64,000 nt of DNA from Siphonodentalium dalli (GCA_032622095.1 CP136065.1:55549949-55613948), one strand, 5' to 3'. Shown: positions 1-11,869, counted from the stretch's first letter. Numbers and translations are program-made. The notes: generated from the sequence alone by a model not told the origin.

Positions 1-456
1 TTCGAAGATCAGGTGATTTACGAAATAAACGGCAATACCTCCCCCGTAGCTCGAACCGTCATGTCTTACTGGATCAGAGAACCCTTCTAGCTGTATGTTC
101 GTTGTTGGAAATGTTGCGTCAATGTGGGTTTCGGTGAAACATAATATATCATGGTCGTCGATTTCATCGAATATTTTAAACAGTTTATTTCGGATACTTC
201 GTATGTTCAAGTGGAAAATAGAGACGGGGTGATTGTCTGAGTGGACCTGGCCATTATCAGGGCCGGGGTTCAATTCTAGGGAACCGCTGCATACCAAGAG
301 TGTTGTTAATAGTAATATTGATCTAATTGAGCTAATCCCGAAAGCGAGTTTAATGATACGACATTTGGGGAGCGATGGCGTTTTCTGTGAACCGTTTCGT
401 CTAGAAAATTGGAAGGTCCCTATTGTTATTCTCCACGTAGTTAGTTCAACTCCCAT
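1..456 (-). CDS. Non-LTR retrotransposon ORF2, 5' part (apurinic-like endonuclease), cut by window edge
   Basis: An open frame runs from ATG at 456 to the window edge (152 codons, no stop). Residues about 45-60 are hydrophobic, and a 2A-like motif ending NPGP lies at 63-66. An endonuclease/exonuclease/phosphatase-type domain follows: HLNIRSIRNKL at 82-92 with the motif-I Asn84, CFTETH at 106-111 with the predicted catalytic Glu109, and GGGIAVYF at 138-145. This order (short leader, 2A-like, endonuclease) is known in CR1/L2-type LINEs of invertebrates. The endonuclease would nick target DNA for target-primed reverse transcription. The reverse transcriptase should lie beyond position 1. The frame is clean, so the copy may be fairly young. 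An in-frame TGA sits just upstream of the chosen ATG. Family assignment is from the endonuclease motifs only. Confidence 0.85.
   Translation of the reverse strand, partial: MGVELTTWRITIGTFQFSRRNGSQKTPSLPKCRIIKLAFGISSIRSILLLTTLLVCSGSLELNPGPDNGQVHSDNHPVSIFHLNIRSIRNKLFKIFDEIDDHDILCFTETHIDATFPTTNIQLEGFSDPVRHDGSSYGGGIAVYFVNHLIFE
259..291 (-). other. 2A-like ribosome-skipping motif, degenerate
   Basis: Residues 56-66 of the LINE ORF read CSGSLELNPGP. The core ExNPGP of the 2A consensus D(V/I)ExNPGP is present, but the Asp and Val/Ile positions are Ser and Leu. A run rich in Leu and Ile precedes it, as in the signal-like 2A leaders of some sea urchin and mollusc LINEs. Skipping efficiency is probably reduced by the missing Asp; that is inference. 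Confidence 0.6.
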
Positions 457-2961
457 GGGAGATTGTGTTCAAAGGGTTAATGTCATGTGATTCCAATAGG
501 GACCTATGTAAAATGATAATTCCAGAGTGGGTTTCCCGCCACTGCCATTGCCACAAAACGTACAGTTTACAGTCGGTGCAATATAAACAAGAACATATGT
601 GAGTAGAATAGTAAATGTAGGTGTTGACACACGTTTTGACGTAGACGTGTGCGTCATCGTGGGTGGAATGAGGCAACTATATATCAGTCGGGATGATTAT
701 GAATAATATTATTTTAACAGTGCTTAATAATACAAGTGTTGTGCAATCCTATATGATCTGTAATCGAAGGGAGTTATAAGAACAATGTTTACTTTATAGT
801 TTGCGGTTGGGCGGGGGGGGGGGGGGGGGGGGGGCAACGCGCGGCAGACAGATCACAATCAGACCAAAACAACCACGAGACAATGCCAGACCCGCACGAC
901 GCCTCGGACATTGTAGCTGCCACCCATTTGAAAGACGAGCCTGGGTTTGTGGTGACATGCCAGTCCTTCATACCAGTACATGTGCACCGATTAATGTATA
1001 TATTTGCTTCAATTGCCATACAATTGATAAATATCACGCAAATAAGGTATTAGCAGCTCAGTGCATAGCAGCTACAATATTCGAATCGCCGCGCAAATCC
1101 AACACCTTCCCACGACTATCCAAATCCGACCATGACCCATCCACCGCGCGTCACCCCCCCCCCCCCAACCCCGCAATATATTGACACAAGCATAAAACCT
1201 GAGAGAAGGCCATTTCTTCACATTCAAGTATGACCGATTCGGTGTGTGACACAGTAACACAGTTGTCAACTCCCGCATGTTGAAAACGTCGGCGAAGGTA
1301 GAAAGGACGGGCTTATTATGAAGGAGGGATGTTTATTGACTATACCGAGGTCGTTTAACGAGTTTTGTTCTCTTGATATATAACCTTTGTTTTATTTATA
1401 ACTTATGTCTATATAGTGTTCAATTTTAAGCGTTTTGGTGATCACCGTGGTCGTGAAGATGATTTAAATCCGTATTGGGGACAGGCTGTACTCCTAAAAT
1501 TAATAGATTCTACCACTCCGCGCACTGGCGAGGGGAATCCCCCACGTGTATCGCAATTTTTGCAGATGTTGATAATTTGGGATCGTCCTTACCGAGGGAT
1601 GCTTTAGATAGAACAATTTCAAGTCTAGCTTATATTAACTTCCCATTTTCGGTGGAAATTATAGTGATAGGTATATATGAGAGACAGCGTACTTAGAAAG
1701 ACAATAAATCAATGAAATTATGGGTTTTTGTTTGAAGTTGCAGTCTTGCGGATATCTGCACATCCCTGAATATTTAAATGGAGACTCCGTAAACTTTGGT
1801 GTCGAAAATCACTGGTCATTATTGATGAGACCCGGCAATTGTTCACGTGTCATGAAAAAAACCCTTTCCATGGCAACATTTTTGTGCACATACTGATCAG
1901 CTAATATGTTGTTCCAATGACCACAATTTATGCAACATAACAAGTATCTTCGTGCTACAAAATTATTTCAGTTTTGATTCTCAGTCTTTACCGCTTCATT
2001 ATATATAATCCTGCATGGTCTTTTAACAAGAATGGATAACCCATGGTCGCCTTTTATTTAGTTTAAAATTCCTGGAGAACCGTTTCTGTGAACCTGTTTA
2101 CTCTCCTGATTAAATGCTAAAGAAAGTTCAACCTGATACTCTTCTTAAGTTAACATCTCTTGCACAGACACCTGAATTGGTTACTCCCCGGTAGATCTCG
2201 AATAGCAGCAGGACTGTGTTGCGATCCTGAAATATGTCTGATTCGCCCGAGCTGGCTCCACAGAGAGTAACAAGAAAACAAAGAGGTAACGCGCTCAAGA
2301 TAATAATTATATTATATACCCATGATTGTAATTATAGAATATAAAATATATTGGTTTTGCGAATGACCAACTCAGAATTAGTTAAAATAACATAACAACC
2401 AGCACCTAACTAACAAACCGGCGGCCGACCACAACCCCCATGAAGTGGGCTGAAGAACGAAACATGTCTATAAAAGTTAAAATATAAGACTTACAAATTA
2501 TCTTTTTCATTTCTTTTATTTGTAATTGGCATAGCTTATCACAAACAAAAAATCAACATTATCGACATAATGTTAACGACAATTAATAAACGAAATTGAA
2601 ATTCTCAACTACAACTTTTACCGGACTCGGCCTCGTTCGCAATTCGACAATTAATCCTCAAAAAATTCCCATTCTATAAATAAAACACCCATGCGCCCAG
2701 GCGAAACAAGAATCTCTACATCAGTATATATATACACGCGGAGAGCGCGTAACAAATGCTCATATAATATAAAACAAACAAGATAGACCACGTTTGAGTC
2801 ATCTAGATGGTCCCATGTTAATTTCTATAGCGGACAGACACACATTCGTAAATATAGATCGAGATTAGTATCAGAAGAATTTTTCGACATACTACTATTA
2901 TGATCGGAGGAATGTCTCAGCATTTATGAAGATTTGTCTTGAGCATTATCTTGTCATTTAA
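457..2961. other. No gene recognised; AT-rich spacer with homopolymer runs
   Basis: Only short ORFs without recognisable protein character occur here. A run of about 22 G lies at 813-834 and a run of about 13 C near 1154-1166; the ORFs around them are low-complexity artefacts. Confidence 0.6.
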
Positions 2962-3399
2962 AGGCCCATTTAATTTTCGTACCCCAGATCACATATATAA
3001 ATATTATATGCCGTATTATATACCATTTGAAACAGGAAGCTCCAAAACATTGTATTATCAACTTATCCGGTGTAATAAACTGTGAACATGTTGTTTTTGT
3101 TGAGTTACCGACGTGTTTTGTGCTAAAGTTTCATCTGGATTTCAAAACAGATATAATAAAGATAGTGTTATTCCCCTTCCATTGAAAATACATTTTCAGT
3201 TTGAATTCCGTTGCATTCTGGGAGCCATAACGGGGGAAGAAATCTTTCTATGATTCCAGCTGTGTTCTATTTCTCTATGGGCATCTTCTGAGACACAGAC
3301 GTTTCAAATGGTGATGAATCATATTTTATGGCATAGATTGTTATATCAAGGCACTATAAAAAATAATAATAATTGGTGACTCGAAAATTAAGTGGGCCT
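2962..3399. mobile_element. TTAA-flanked MITE, family A copy 1
   Basis: The ends are inverted: AGGCCCATTTAATTTTCG on the left and CGAAAATTAAGTGGGCCT on the right. TTAA lies immediately outside both ends (2958-2961 and 3400-3403). No ORF is present. TTAA target duplication is the hallmark of piggyBac-superfamily elements, so this is a probable piggyBac-type MITE. A second copy in opposite internal orientation lies at 11382-11865 and shares most of the interior. Confidence 0.8.
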
Positions 3400-3492
3400 T
3401 TAAATGCCCATGTATATACCATAGGCGCCAGTCGCCAAATACCAGCAATTATATAACTCACCAGCTCACTCTCCACCCCTTACCCTTTTTAA

Positions 3493-3819
3493 CCTCTTCG
3501 CTGCTATTACGTCCATAACTTACGGACTTAAAGGTGCACGTCGTGTGGTAAGTAGTCCGTGGTATCTACGGACCTACTTCAGCACACTAGCAGTAGGCCA
3601 TTATTTATAACTGGAACTCAAGAGATTGGTTCAGCGGAGTAGCTCTATCTCGATGTTTCAAACAGTGTATGATGTTCCACTATTGTGAACGATAATAGCC
3701 TTTCAACTGAGCCAGTTTTATGGTTCTTGTGATATTCCAGTTAAAGTTTTCCACTTGAAACTGGCCATAACACCAACAGCCCAGCACATGGTGTCATACC
3801 GTCTTTCGCAGCGAAGAGG
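3493..3819. mobile_element. TTAA-flanked short element, family E
   Basis: The left end is CCTCTTCGCTGC and the right end is GCAGCGAAGAGG, a perfect 12-bp inverted pair. TTAA lies outside at 3489-3492 and 3820-3823. The right TTAA is also the left TTAA of the next MITE. No ORF. A single copy in this window, so the family is less certain than A-C. Confidence 0.6.
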
Positions 3820-3823
3820 TTAA

Positions 3824-4316
3824 AGACACGGTTGGCCTTGGTGGTGGGTATCCTGTGAAAATATCTCCATCCGTCAGAAACCGCCACAAACAGAAAGAAC
3901 ATCAAAATGTAGATAGACTTGTCCGTATACAAATAAGAAATATCGCATAAACAGTATGTTATGGTCATTTGTTTGACCATTGTTATGTAAACAAAAGCAT
4001 AACAAGTTAATTTTCTGGTGTTTGTTTATGTTATGATGGTAAACATAAAGAGCGTTCTTTGTTGGTGAATACCTGATATGGAACTAATAAAGAGCGTTTA
4101 TGCCATTTATGTGTGATTAGCCAGTAGCATTGTGCTGTCTTCTGTAACACAATCAGGCTCTTACTTAGGTAAAATATAGTAGGTCTTTATGATAACATGT
4201 TGTTTACGCGATGGTCATGGTATATATGAACGGAACTGTATGCGTTTTAATGTTTTTCTGTTTACGGTATTTGGAACAAATATGAATATTTTCGACAATT
4301 AAGGCCGCACGTGCCT
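3824..4316. mobile_element. TTAA-flanked MITE, family B copy 1
   Basis: The ends match family B: AGACACGGTTGGCC on the left and GGCCGCACGTGCCT on the right, with TTAA at 3820-3823 and 4317-4320. The interior has the family landmarks: an 'aaccgccacaaacag' block near the left end and 'aaagagcgtt' blocks in the middle. Other copies are at 21741, 27786, 60907 and 62056. It is a non-autonomous piggyBac-type element by its target site. Confidence 0.8.
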
Positions 4317-4599
4317 TTAAACAAGACAACCAGACCACAGTCCTAAGTTCACAAAATTATTTTTGCCCATCCCTCTTTGGTTGAAATTTGACAACTGGTA
4401 CCGGTCTCAAACTTTTGAAAGTGTCCTACCTGACATCCCCCATAAAGTTAATATTTGTAGCCATTTCGGTCCAACAGTTTAACCTGTAGTAGGATAATAT
4501 GGACAATTGGTTTAAAAACGTACTGGCTGGAAAATCAAATCAAACTATGAGAACAATTCTAACGTAGTTTTGATGTGAAAATCTAATCTACAACTAATG

Positions 4600-5620
4600 T
4601 TGTATCAGGCATGAAATTTCCAACTGTTGAAAAATTGACAGACCTCCACCCGCCCCATCTACACTCCCTCCCCATTACATCTAACATTGAACAAGGCAGC
4701 TTAGAAATCATTAGGAATCCATATATAATTATACCAGTATCAAACAGTATATATATACAGGTAGGGTGGATGGGGGAAGAGTTAAGTCTCTTATCTCTTC
4801 CCTTATTTGAACAAGCGTGAATCCCAATCTATGAGATCCATTCATCTAGTAATTTCAAACGGTAGATATAAGAGTGGAAGCGAATTGATTTCCCTCCAAA
4901 GTTTCCTAAATAATTACCCCATTTGAACAAATATGAACCACAGTCACCCAAGGACCATCCATACCAGATATTAGCCCGATGGTTTTTAAGAAATTGTTAT
5001 CATAATTACTATGGAGGGAAAGAGTTATGACCCTGGTGAACTTATTTGAACAAATCTGCATGTGAGTCACATCGGGAACGTCCACACCAAAATATATAAA
5101 CCCATTCGGTTTTTAATATGGATCTGGAGAAGAGAACAATTGTTGATGTACGGATAGATAGACATCCCGACAGACGGGCGGATGGAAGGACAGTCTGATA
5201 AACAAATTCAATCCAATATACACCCCAATTTTTCTTTGAAAAATCAGGGTATGAGTTCACCTGGATAAGTCAGATGGTTAAGAAAATAATATTGGAACAG
5301 CCAATCCTTATTTATTTATGTCACTGGCTCCGCCCACATTTGACCAAATGACCTCATTTGAAGAAATATGAACGAGTCATACAAGGACTCTTCAAACCAA
5401 TTATGAAGCCACTAGGCCCGATGGTACGTAAGAAGTCGTTTTACTATGGAGGAAAAGAGTTGTGGCACTGGCTTCGTAACTACTTGACCCAGTGACTAAT
5501 TTGAACAAATCTGAGTCACCTAGGGAACATCCACACCAAATATGAACCCATTCGGTCTTATGGATCCGGAGAAGATGTTAAAGATTATTGTTGACGGATG
5601 GACAAGGAGTAGTGACAATA
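4600..5620. repeat. Diverged direct repeat, about 435-bp spacing
   Basis: The stretch near 4905-5170 is repeated in diverged form near 5340-5605. Shared modules include 'tttgaacaaatctga', 'ccacaccaaa', 'acccattcggt' and 'ggatctggagaag'. Both copies run into a 'gacggatgga'-type tail. These modules resemble long-known dispersed invertebrate repeats. No coding potential is seen. Confidence 0.55.
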
Positions 5621-6497
5621 TTTCCACCGGAAACTTATGACAGGACTGGTGCGCCTATATATGGACTGCATGGTGCACCGGCCGATATCTTTTGCCATGC
5701 CCATCATAATTTATGGCCGCAGGTAAATTTATATATGATCATATGTACATGCATCTACATCATAATTTCAGTCATGTGAATTGAGCATTTATTTCAAACA
5801 TTGCCGACCGCAGAGATGTCACCACGCACAAGGTATAAACATAATCACGTGCACTGGAAATTACTTTTTAATATTCAGCATTCTGAAACGTGATATGGAC
5901 AGCTCTCTATATATACTGGTCACAAACAGTGTTCTTTTATCAAACAAAATTTAATGGATTCGTCGTCGATTTCTCGACCGGGTAACAAATCCCAGTGCCC
6001 CACTCAAGCGCGGGCAACAACTATATACTATATAGTTATACGTTACAACTATCACCATTTGGGACACATAAGCATACCAATGTCCACAACATTCCATGTC
6101 ATGCTTTTTGCTATAATTTCATTTCAAATGGGTTGACGCGTGATGCATGTTGGACTGCTGGTTGATATGTTGTACAGTCGATACATGCTAATTGACTTGA
6201 ATATAGCCTGACCAGCATAATACTGAGAAAGTATAAGACTTCTGTGCGAAAATTTTAAAACAGCAGAGCTGGTATAAAAAATGGTTGTGACCATCTGGTG
6301 ACCATGGCAAGTATTTCTCAGAGCATATGAAGCCGGTATATCAATATTTCGTGTAGTTTTTAACCTATATTATACATCCTTCCAAACTACGTAGACAACA
6401 TTTGGAAGCTCGAATGAGCCATGACCGTTTTAAATTTGTTTTAATCAAAAACCGGTTCGAGTTAGAGAATTGATTGGTGACCGTGACCCAATACGTT

Positions 6498-6756
6498 CAA
6501 GGCTTGAAATAGTGTGTCTGTCATTTGCAGAATAGAATGGGGTCCCCAGAGGGTGAGTTTAGTGATGCTACCCCGCATAGCTGGCTAGCATCACCAAATT
6601 CACCCTCTGGTGACCTCATTCTGCTTACACCTCAGCAGAATGAGGTCCCCAGAGGGTGAATTTGGTGATGCTAGCCGCTATGCGGGGTAGCATCACTAAA
6701 TTCACCCTCTGGGGACCTCATTCTGCACATGACAGGCACACTATTTCAAGCCTTGT
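6498..6756. mobile_element. Compound foldback element with four internal arms
   Basis: The outer ends are inverted (CAAGGCTTGAAATAGTGTGT / CACTATTTCAAGCCTTG). Inside are four copies of an arm containing 'ccccagagggtga', arranged as two back-to-back hairpins around 'gctagc/gcgggg' loops. The sequence ATACGTT occurs just outside both ends (6491-6497 and 6757-6763), which fits a 7-bp target duplication. No ORF. A truncated relative is at 20528-20606. Confidence 0.75.
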
Positions 6757-8235
6757 ATACGTTCCTGTCAATAATGAAACCCTTCAATCTCTACCAGAGC
6801 GCATCGGTAATACCGAATCATCAATGGAGGCAAATCCTGAATGGAGTTTGGAAACCCTTGTCACCACACCTTAATGTAATATGCAGTTGTTCAACATATT
6901 GATATGTGCCAGACCAGTATTGGTATATTTTGCAGGAAAAGATAGTATAAAAGCAATTTTTGACACTTTCTTAAAAACAACACTTCCTGGTTTTTAAATA
7001 AAGGTCCATGTTCTCTGCCAAAGAGAAAACCAGTGAGAGTACAACTGTCGACTGCTATATCTTAAAGGTACTCAATCCGGTCAGACGGTCCCCATATCAT
7101 CCAGATACAACAACAATATTTCTTCAAACTACGCTTTAGTTATCAGAATCGATTAATTGCAACAAAATAATGCTAACCACTGTCAACTATGGTGTCAAAT
7201 TTCCCAAAACGTGTTATTTATCATTTTGTTCAACGAAATATGACCGTATTATCACTTAAATATCACGAAATTTTTCCGTATTACCACTTAAGAGTTATCC
7301 ATCTTTATCCGCAATTTAGTCCGAGACAGTCCGTTTGACGACGATTTTCTGGGCAACAAATAATTGCACATCTCGAGAAATAACAAACTTTAAAAATCGA
7401 TATCTGCTCACTCTGAGCTTTGGGTGGGTTCCTTGACTAGAATCAAATATGTTTTACCCCCGAAGGCAAAGAAATAGTAATTTGGGAGCGGTAATTCGGA
7501 TAATGCATCTTTAATAACAAAAATATCCCGAGTTCCTGTACATTTTTATTCTGTCCTGCCAAATTTTCCCAAAACGGTGACTTTTTGCTGAATCTTGGGG
7601 TGAGGGTTGAAATATTATTTAACACATCACTAATTAACGAGGTTGACCTGTTCAACCTATTTTAATGCGGTATATAATATCCATCGGACTTTTTCTAGGC
7701 TATATACATGTAAGAGATCCCAGATCAAAGCAATATTTATTTATCGCCCATTAAGAGGGGCCAAAAAAATATGACAAATTGCGCTTTTTTGGGTCTATTT
7801 TTACCATAAATCTTGCCCTCTATCAACGAAATCGTTACACTATCATACTAAATATCTACAAGTTTGTAGACTACAATGTCTTGGTGCAAAAAAAGTGTTT
7901 CTACTTTTATGTCTCATTTCGGTGCAATTTCCAAAAACAGCGATTTTTGCTGAACTTTGGACCTAACAGTCATCTTTCGCATCATATGTATAGCTCGTAC
8001 AGCATGTCCTATCTGCGGCGCAATGTCATAACCTTCAAAATGATGTATAACAAGTCCGTGTGTGGTGCCGGTGGACTAAACTCCTATTGCGATTGAGCTT
8101 TATGAGTTCGTCCGCCCTACTATACTGATGATTTGGAGTTTGGGATGATTTCCGGGAAGATTTGGAAGGGCAGTATGCCCTCCCCTACAACCCACTGTTG
8201 GATGATGTGATGCCGCTGAAGAGCGTTGTTGATTT
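6757..8235. other. No gene recognised
   Basis: AT-rich sequence with only short ORFs. A phrase near 7443-7456 ('gttttacccccgaaggc') has an inverted counterpart near 9430, so some dispersed repeat is present, but no boundaries can be set. Confidence 0.5.
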
Positions 8236-8814
8236 TCATGCCCCCAAAGCAGGAAGTGATCTAGACCTTGGTCTTTTGCTTTTTTCCCCTATCGGTTGGT
8301 GTTGTTTTTTTTTTTTGTTCGTGATGCGTCGTCGAGAACTTTGTTGTTGCTGTTTTTTTTTATTTCTGCTGTCGTGGTAAGCATTACATGCCGTGGCGAT
8401 TCTTATTTTTTCCTCGAAGTCGGTGTCTTTTGATGTGAGCTTGTCTAACATGTCATCACGTTCAGCATCCGACCTGATGGAAATTGTGGATTTGCTGCTG
8501 ATGTTGCTGCTGGTGGTGGAGATGGAGGACACCGGTATGTGTTGGTACTCCAGTGTCACAGGTGTAAATGTGTCCATCTCTACCTCGAAGTCAGCGGCAG
8601 GAGCGACGGGGGTGATGTCCGCGTTCCTGTCTCCGTTGACCTCGGTGACAATAGCCGAGACATCTGGGTTGACATCGGCGTCTCTGCTTCTGGTGGTGGT
8701 ATCGCCGGGTTGAGGCTGAGTGGGGGGAGCTGGGCGTATCTCAGCTCTCCCCTGCACATGTTTCCACTTGGCCTTCCTGTCAGCATCTCTTCTTTTTCGG
8801 GAGGGGGTCTTCAT
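8236..8814 (-). CDS. ORF1/gag-like basic, proline-rich protein (multicopy family, unknown)
   Basis: The 192-residue frame starts at ATG 8814, with an open extension of about 18 codons upstream. It begins with a basic block (MKTPSRKRRDADRKAKWK, residues 1-18). A Pro-rich segment follows (about 28-40), then an acidic stretch with ADFEVEMD near 74-81, a Ser-rich run, a segment DFEEKIRIATACNAYH near 132-147, and a Gln/Lys-rich tail. The block KTP..RRDA..RAKWK and the ADxExE segment recur in the same order in the plus-strand pseudogene at 42495-43329, so this is a repeated family. A basic 'KTP..RRD' block is typical of nucleic-acid-binding ORF1/gag-like proteins of invertebrate retroelements; that assignment is inference. 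It lacks a zinc knuckle or enzyme motif. The C-terminal tail is partly microsatellite. Confidence 0.5.
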   Translation of the reverse strand: MKTPSRKRRDADRKAKWKHVQGRAEIRPAPPTQPQPGDTTTRSRDADVNPDVSAIVTEVNGDRNADITPVAPAADFEVEMDTFTPVTLEYQHIPVSSISTTSSNISSKSTISIRSDAERDDMLDKLTSKDTDFEEKIRIATACNAYHDSRNKKKQQQQSSRRRITNKKKKQHQPIGEKSKRPRSRSLPALGA

Positions 8815-9791
8815 GCTTTTCCGCCTCCTTTTCTTCGCCCACAGGTAGCTGGTGGTCTCCAGCTACCGGGTTACGGCCGGCAGAGGACCGTATCGGTTTA
8901 ACCCGGTAAGTCAAAAGCAGATCAACCTGGCTGCCTGACCGGTGGAGATTCCATGTCAGGCAGTGATCCGAGTTGAGTGAGCTCAGCACAAGCTATATAT
9001 ATAGATGAATCCATTGTCCAGCTGAAGTCTGAGTGAGAATGGTTATGATGCGTCCGTCCTCTCTGGCTGTCGAGTAGCGAATGCCCTACTATACTACGAA
9101 AACACAAGCTTTTTAAAGATATCTTGTGGCTAGGTTTGTCAACCAATGATCAGTTATCAAAGGGTTAGTCAGAACAAATATCAGTCTGATAGGCCTAATA
9201 ATCAGGCGAGACTGAGGCAGACAGTGATTGGCTAAAAAGTTACTCACTTGGGAAATAAATCCATTCTGTGCTTTATCACTGGATGTGTTGACAATAGGTG
9301 ACAAGAATGAAATTTGTCAAATCTCAACTAAGAACATCCTTTTTAAAAGCAAATTTCAGCACAAGCATATGGAGTAGTGTTTAAAGATATTTAATCCGAT
9401 TTAATGCCCATAAAATACTCTTTCTTTGGCTTCGGGGGTAAAACATATTTGAATTGACTCAAGGAACCAACCCATCAATGCTCGAAGTTATTAGATTTCA
9501 AGTATTGAAATCTGTTATTTTTCATCACCTGGAATATTTAGCCGCCTGATAAAAATTCCACTGACTTCTTCCAGAAATAGTAGACATTCGCGAATGCCGT
9601 TACGAGAGGTCATGCAAGGTCACCGCTCCCTGCATGATCAATGGCGATCACACATTATTTCGGATTAAGACGCTAAAAAGTATCGACATCAACAATACGG
9701 CATGTATAAGTACATATACTTTTACGAATCGTTTATAATAATCATGCAAATAGACATGCTATATGGCACTATGCTGATTACACGTGGGATA
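8815..9791. other. No gene recognised
   Basis: Probably upstream remains of the ORF1-like element in its first 100 bases, then sequence without recognisable features. Confidence 0.4.
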
Positions 9792-10294
9792 GATCATGCC
9801 ATGAATCTCTACTATGGCTAACGCCCGTAGAGATCATTCGACCAGTACAACACCTGGGAACTTATTGAAGTTTTGACAGGGAACCTTATCAAGTCGAAAA
9901 AATAACGCGGGGAATATATTTGTTACTTATTATCTGTTTCTTAATAATGTACTTCACTGTATAGATGAATCTCCGAACTCCAAATTTCACGATTTAAGTA
10001 AATTTGTGAGCGATTTTGCTTTGCGTCGCTTACAAATATGGATTTTGTCCTGGGTAATCAATTCAACATTTTTTACTATATCGGCTCACAAGTCACAGAA
10101 AAAAAATGCAATTTTTGGAGTTGGGACATTCACCTCCAGTGAAGTACATTATAATAAGTAATAAACATATTCCCCGCGTTACTTTTTCGACTTTATAAGG
10201 TTCCCTGTCAAAACTTCAAAAAGTCCAAGGTTTTGTACTGGTGGAATATGATCTCTGCGGCCGTTAAGACAGAGTAGAGATTCATGACATGATA
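9792..10294. mobile_element. TA-flanked foldback MITE, copy 1 of 3
   Basis: The two halves are inverted over nearly their full length. The left end GATCATGCCATGAATCTCTA is mirrored at the right end, and the modules 'acctggga', 'ttttgacaggga', 'aaaataacgcgggga' and 'aatgtacttcact' occur in inverted order on each side. TA lies outside both ends. No ORF. A TA target fits Tc1/mariner-type mobilisation. Copies at 28301 and 30188. Confidence 0.75.
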
Positions 10295-10730
10295 TACACT
10301 GGGAATACCATGCATTTACATTTTGCTTTGGGCAATTCCAATTTTTCTAGGAATCACCATATTTGGATGTTATAAACCACACTCACCTATCTCCAAACTG
10401 CCAAGTAACAACCATTATTATAGGACTTTTTGGGCAAATTTGATATCGTGATTGATATTGTTGTGACTCTTGAGTATTTATTGGTAATAGAATAATTTGG
10501 ATACTAGTAACTAAATTGGCTTTTCGTGAAATTAGGTTGTTGTTGAAACTGGATGTTATGGGAACCGTCGAATGAGATTATGTATCTTTAATTCTAATAA
10601 AAAACTGAAAATGAACCTGAACATTTCATATTGTCTAAATAGTGAGACGCAAATCAATTATTTTTAATATGCATGCTCCTGGGATTTTGTGCAATATAGA
10701 CCAATTGAGCAAATGAAATTGAAGATTTAA

Positions 10731-10984
10731 CCCTTTCATGACTGGATCTTCCTGATTTTTTTGCGAAAAACCCTCTGCCAATGCATTCTCTTATATATGT
10801 GAGTCTCCCACAGGGAGACTCGTATATATAGAATACATTGGCCTAACAATATTTACCTTGACCTTGTAAGCCAATGCATTCTCTTATATATGTGAGGCTC
10901 CCAATGGGAGACTCACATATATAAGAGAATGCACTGGCACAGTGTCTTTAATGCTGCACCAGCGCAGCTCCAGTCATGAAAGAG
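10731..10984. mobile_element. TTAA-flanked MITE, family C copy 1, with two palindromes
   Basis: It starts CCCTTTCATGACTGGA after TTAA (10727-10730) and ends TCCAGTCATGAAAGAG before TTAA (10985-10988). CCCTTT directly after TTAA is a classic piggyBac-type terminus. The interior holds two large hairpins, near 10779-10844 and 10871-10936. Each arm carries 'caatgcattctcttatata', so each hairpin has stems of about 27 bp. Confidence 0.85.
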
Positions 10985-11381
10985 TTAAAGTCTAATCTTA
11001 CCATAAAAATGATTTCAGACTGTTGAGAGTTGTCACCAATCTTCACCACATGCAGTAGATCCTAACCCTTTATTTACTAAATACAAAATTGACAAGTAGT
11101 TATCTATTACAAAATGTTCAGATGATAAGTTCAACACCTGAACTTATTATCAGAACATTCCGGCAGATGAATAGGATTCCTTCTGCATCCCCCATCTGCT
11201 TATATTTTAAATTATCCCTCCAGATGAATAAGAGACTATTCCAATGTATACTTTATAACTGAATGGGAGAATCCCTTAGTATAGAAAAGGTTTATCAAGA
11301 CTAATTACCTCCACTATTTGAAATATACCCATTCTACACAACACTCGAAAAGTCATGTCAACTGAAAGTTTGAGCTATTAA

Positions 11382-11865
11382 AGGCCCACTTAATTTTCAA
11401 GTCACCGATTATTTTTTTTTATAGTGCCTTGATATACGGTTTTAATAACAATCTATGCCATAAAATATGACTAAAACTATAATTCATCACCATTTTCAAG
11501 ATGCCCATAGAGAAATAGAACACAGCTGAAAATATAAAAATCCCCCCCCCCCCCCCCCGTTATGGCTCCCAGAATGCAACATAATTCAAACTAAAAATCT
11601 ATTTTCAATGGAAGGGGAATAACTATCCTTAAAATAATATATAGAGCTATTCCCCCTCCATTGAAAATAATACACTTTGCACACACAAAAACAGATGAAA
11701 CTTAAGCTCAAAAACACATCAGTAACTCAACAAAAACAACATGTTCAGTTTATTACACTGAATAAGTTGATAATACAATGTTTTGGAGCCTCCCCTTTCA
11801 AATGGTAGATAATATGGCATATATTTAAAATATGTAATCTGGGGGTTCGAAAATTAAGTGGGCCT
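11382..11865. mobile_element. TTAA-flanked MITE, family A copy 2
   Basis: The ends are AGGCCCACTTAATTTTC and GAAAATTAAGTGGGCCT, with TTAA at 11378-11381 and 11866-11869. The interior is the reverse orientation of the copy at 2962-3399: 'atagtgccttgatat', 'agaaatagaacacagctg' and 'aacaaaaacaacatgttca' are recognisable. It has a C-run near 11543-11558 and a local inverted duplication of a 'ttccattgaaaat' block. No ORF. Confidence 0.85.
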
Positions 11866-11869
11866 TTAA

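Noticed and set aside
801-1184. 127-aa plus ORF beginning with poly-Gly
   Set aside because: Translation of a G-homopolymer and flanking spacer; no protein-like conservation.
8162-8901. Three plus-strand ORFs of 72-120 aa
   Set aside because: Antisense to the ORF1-like gene at 8236-8814, which has a homologous copy in the window.
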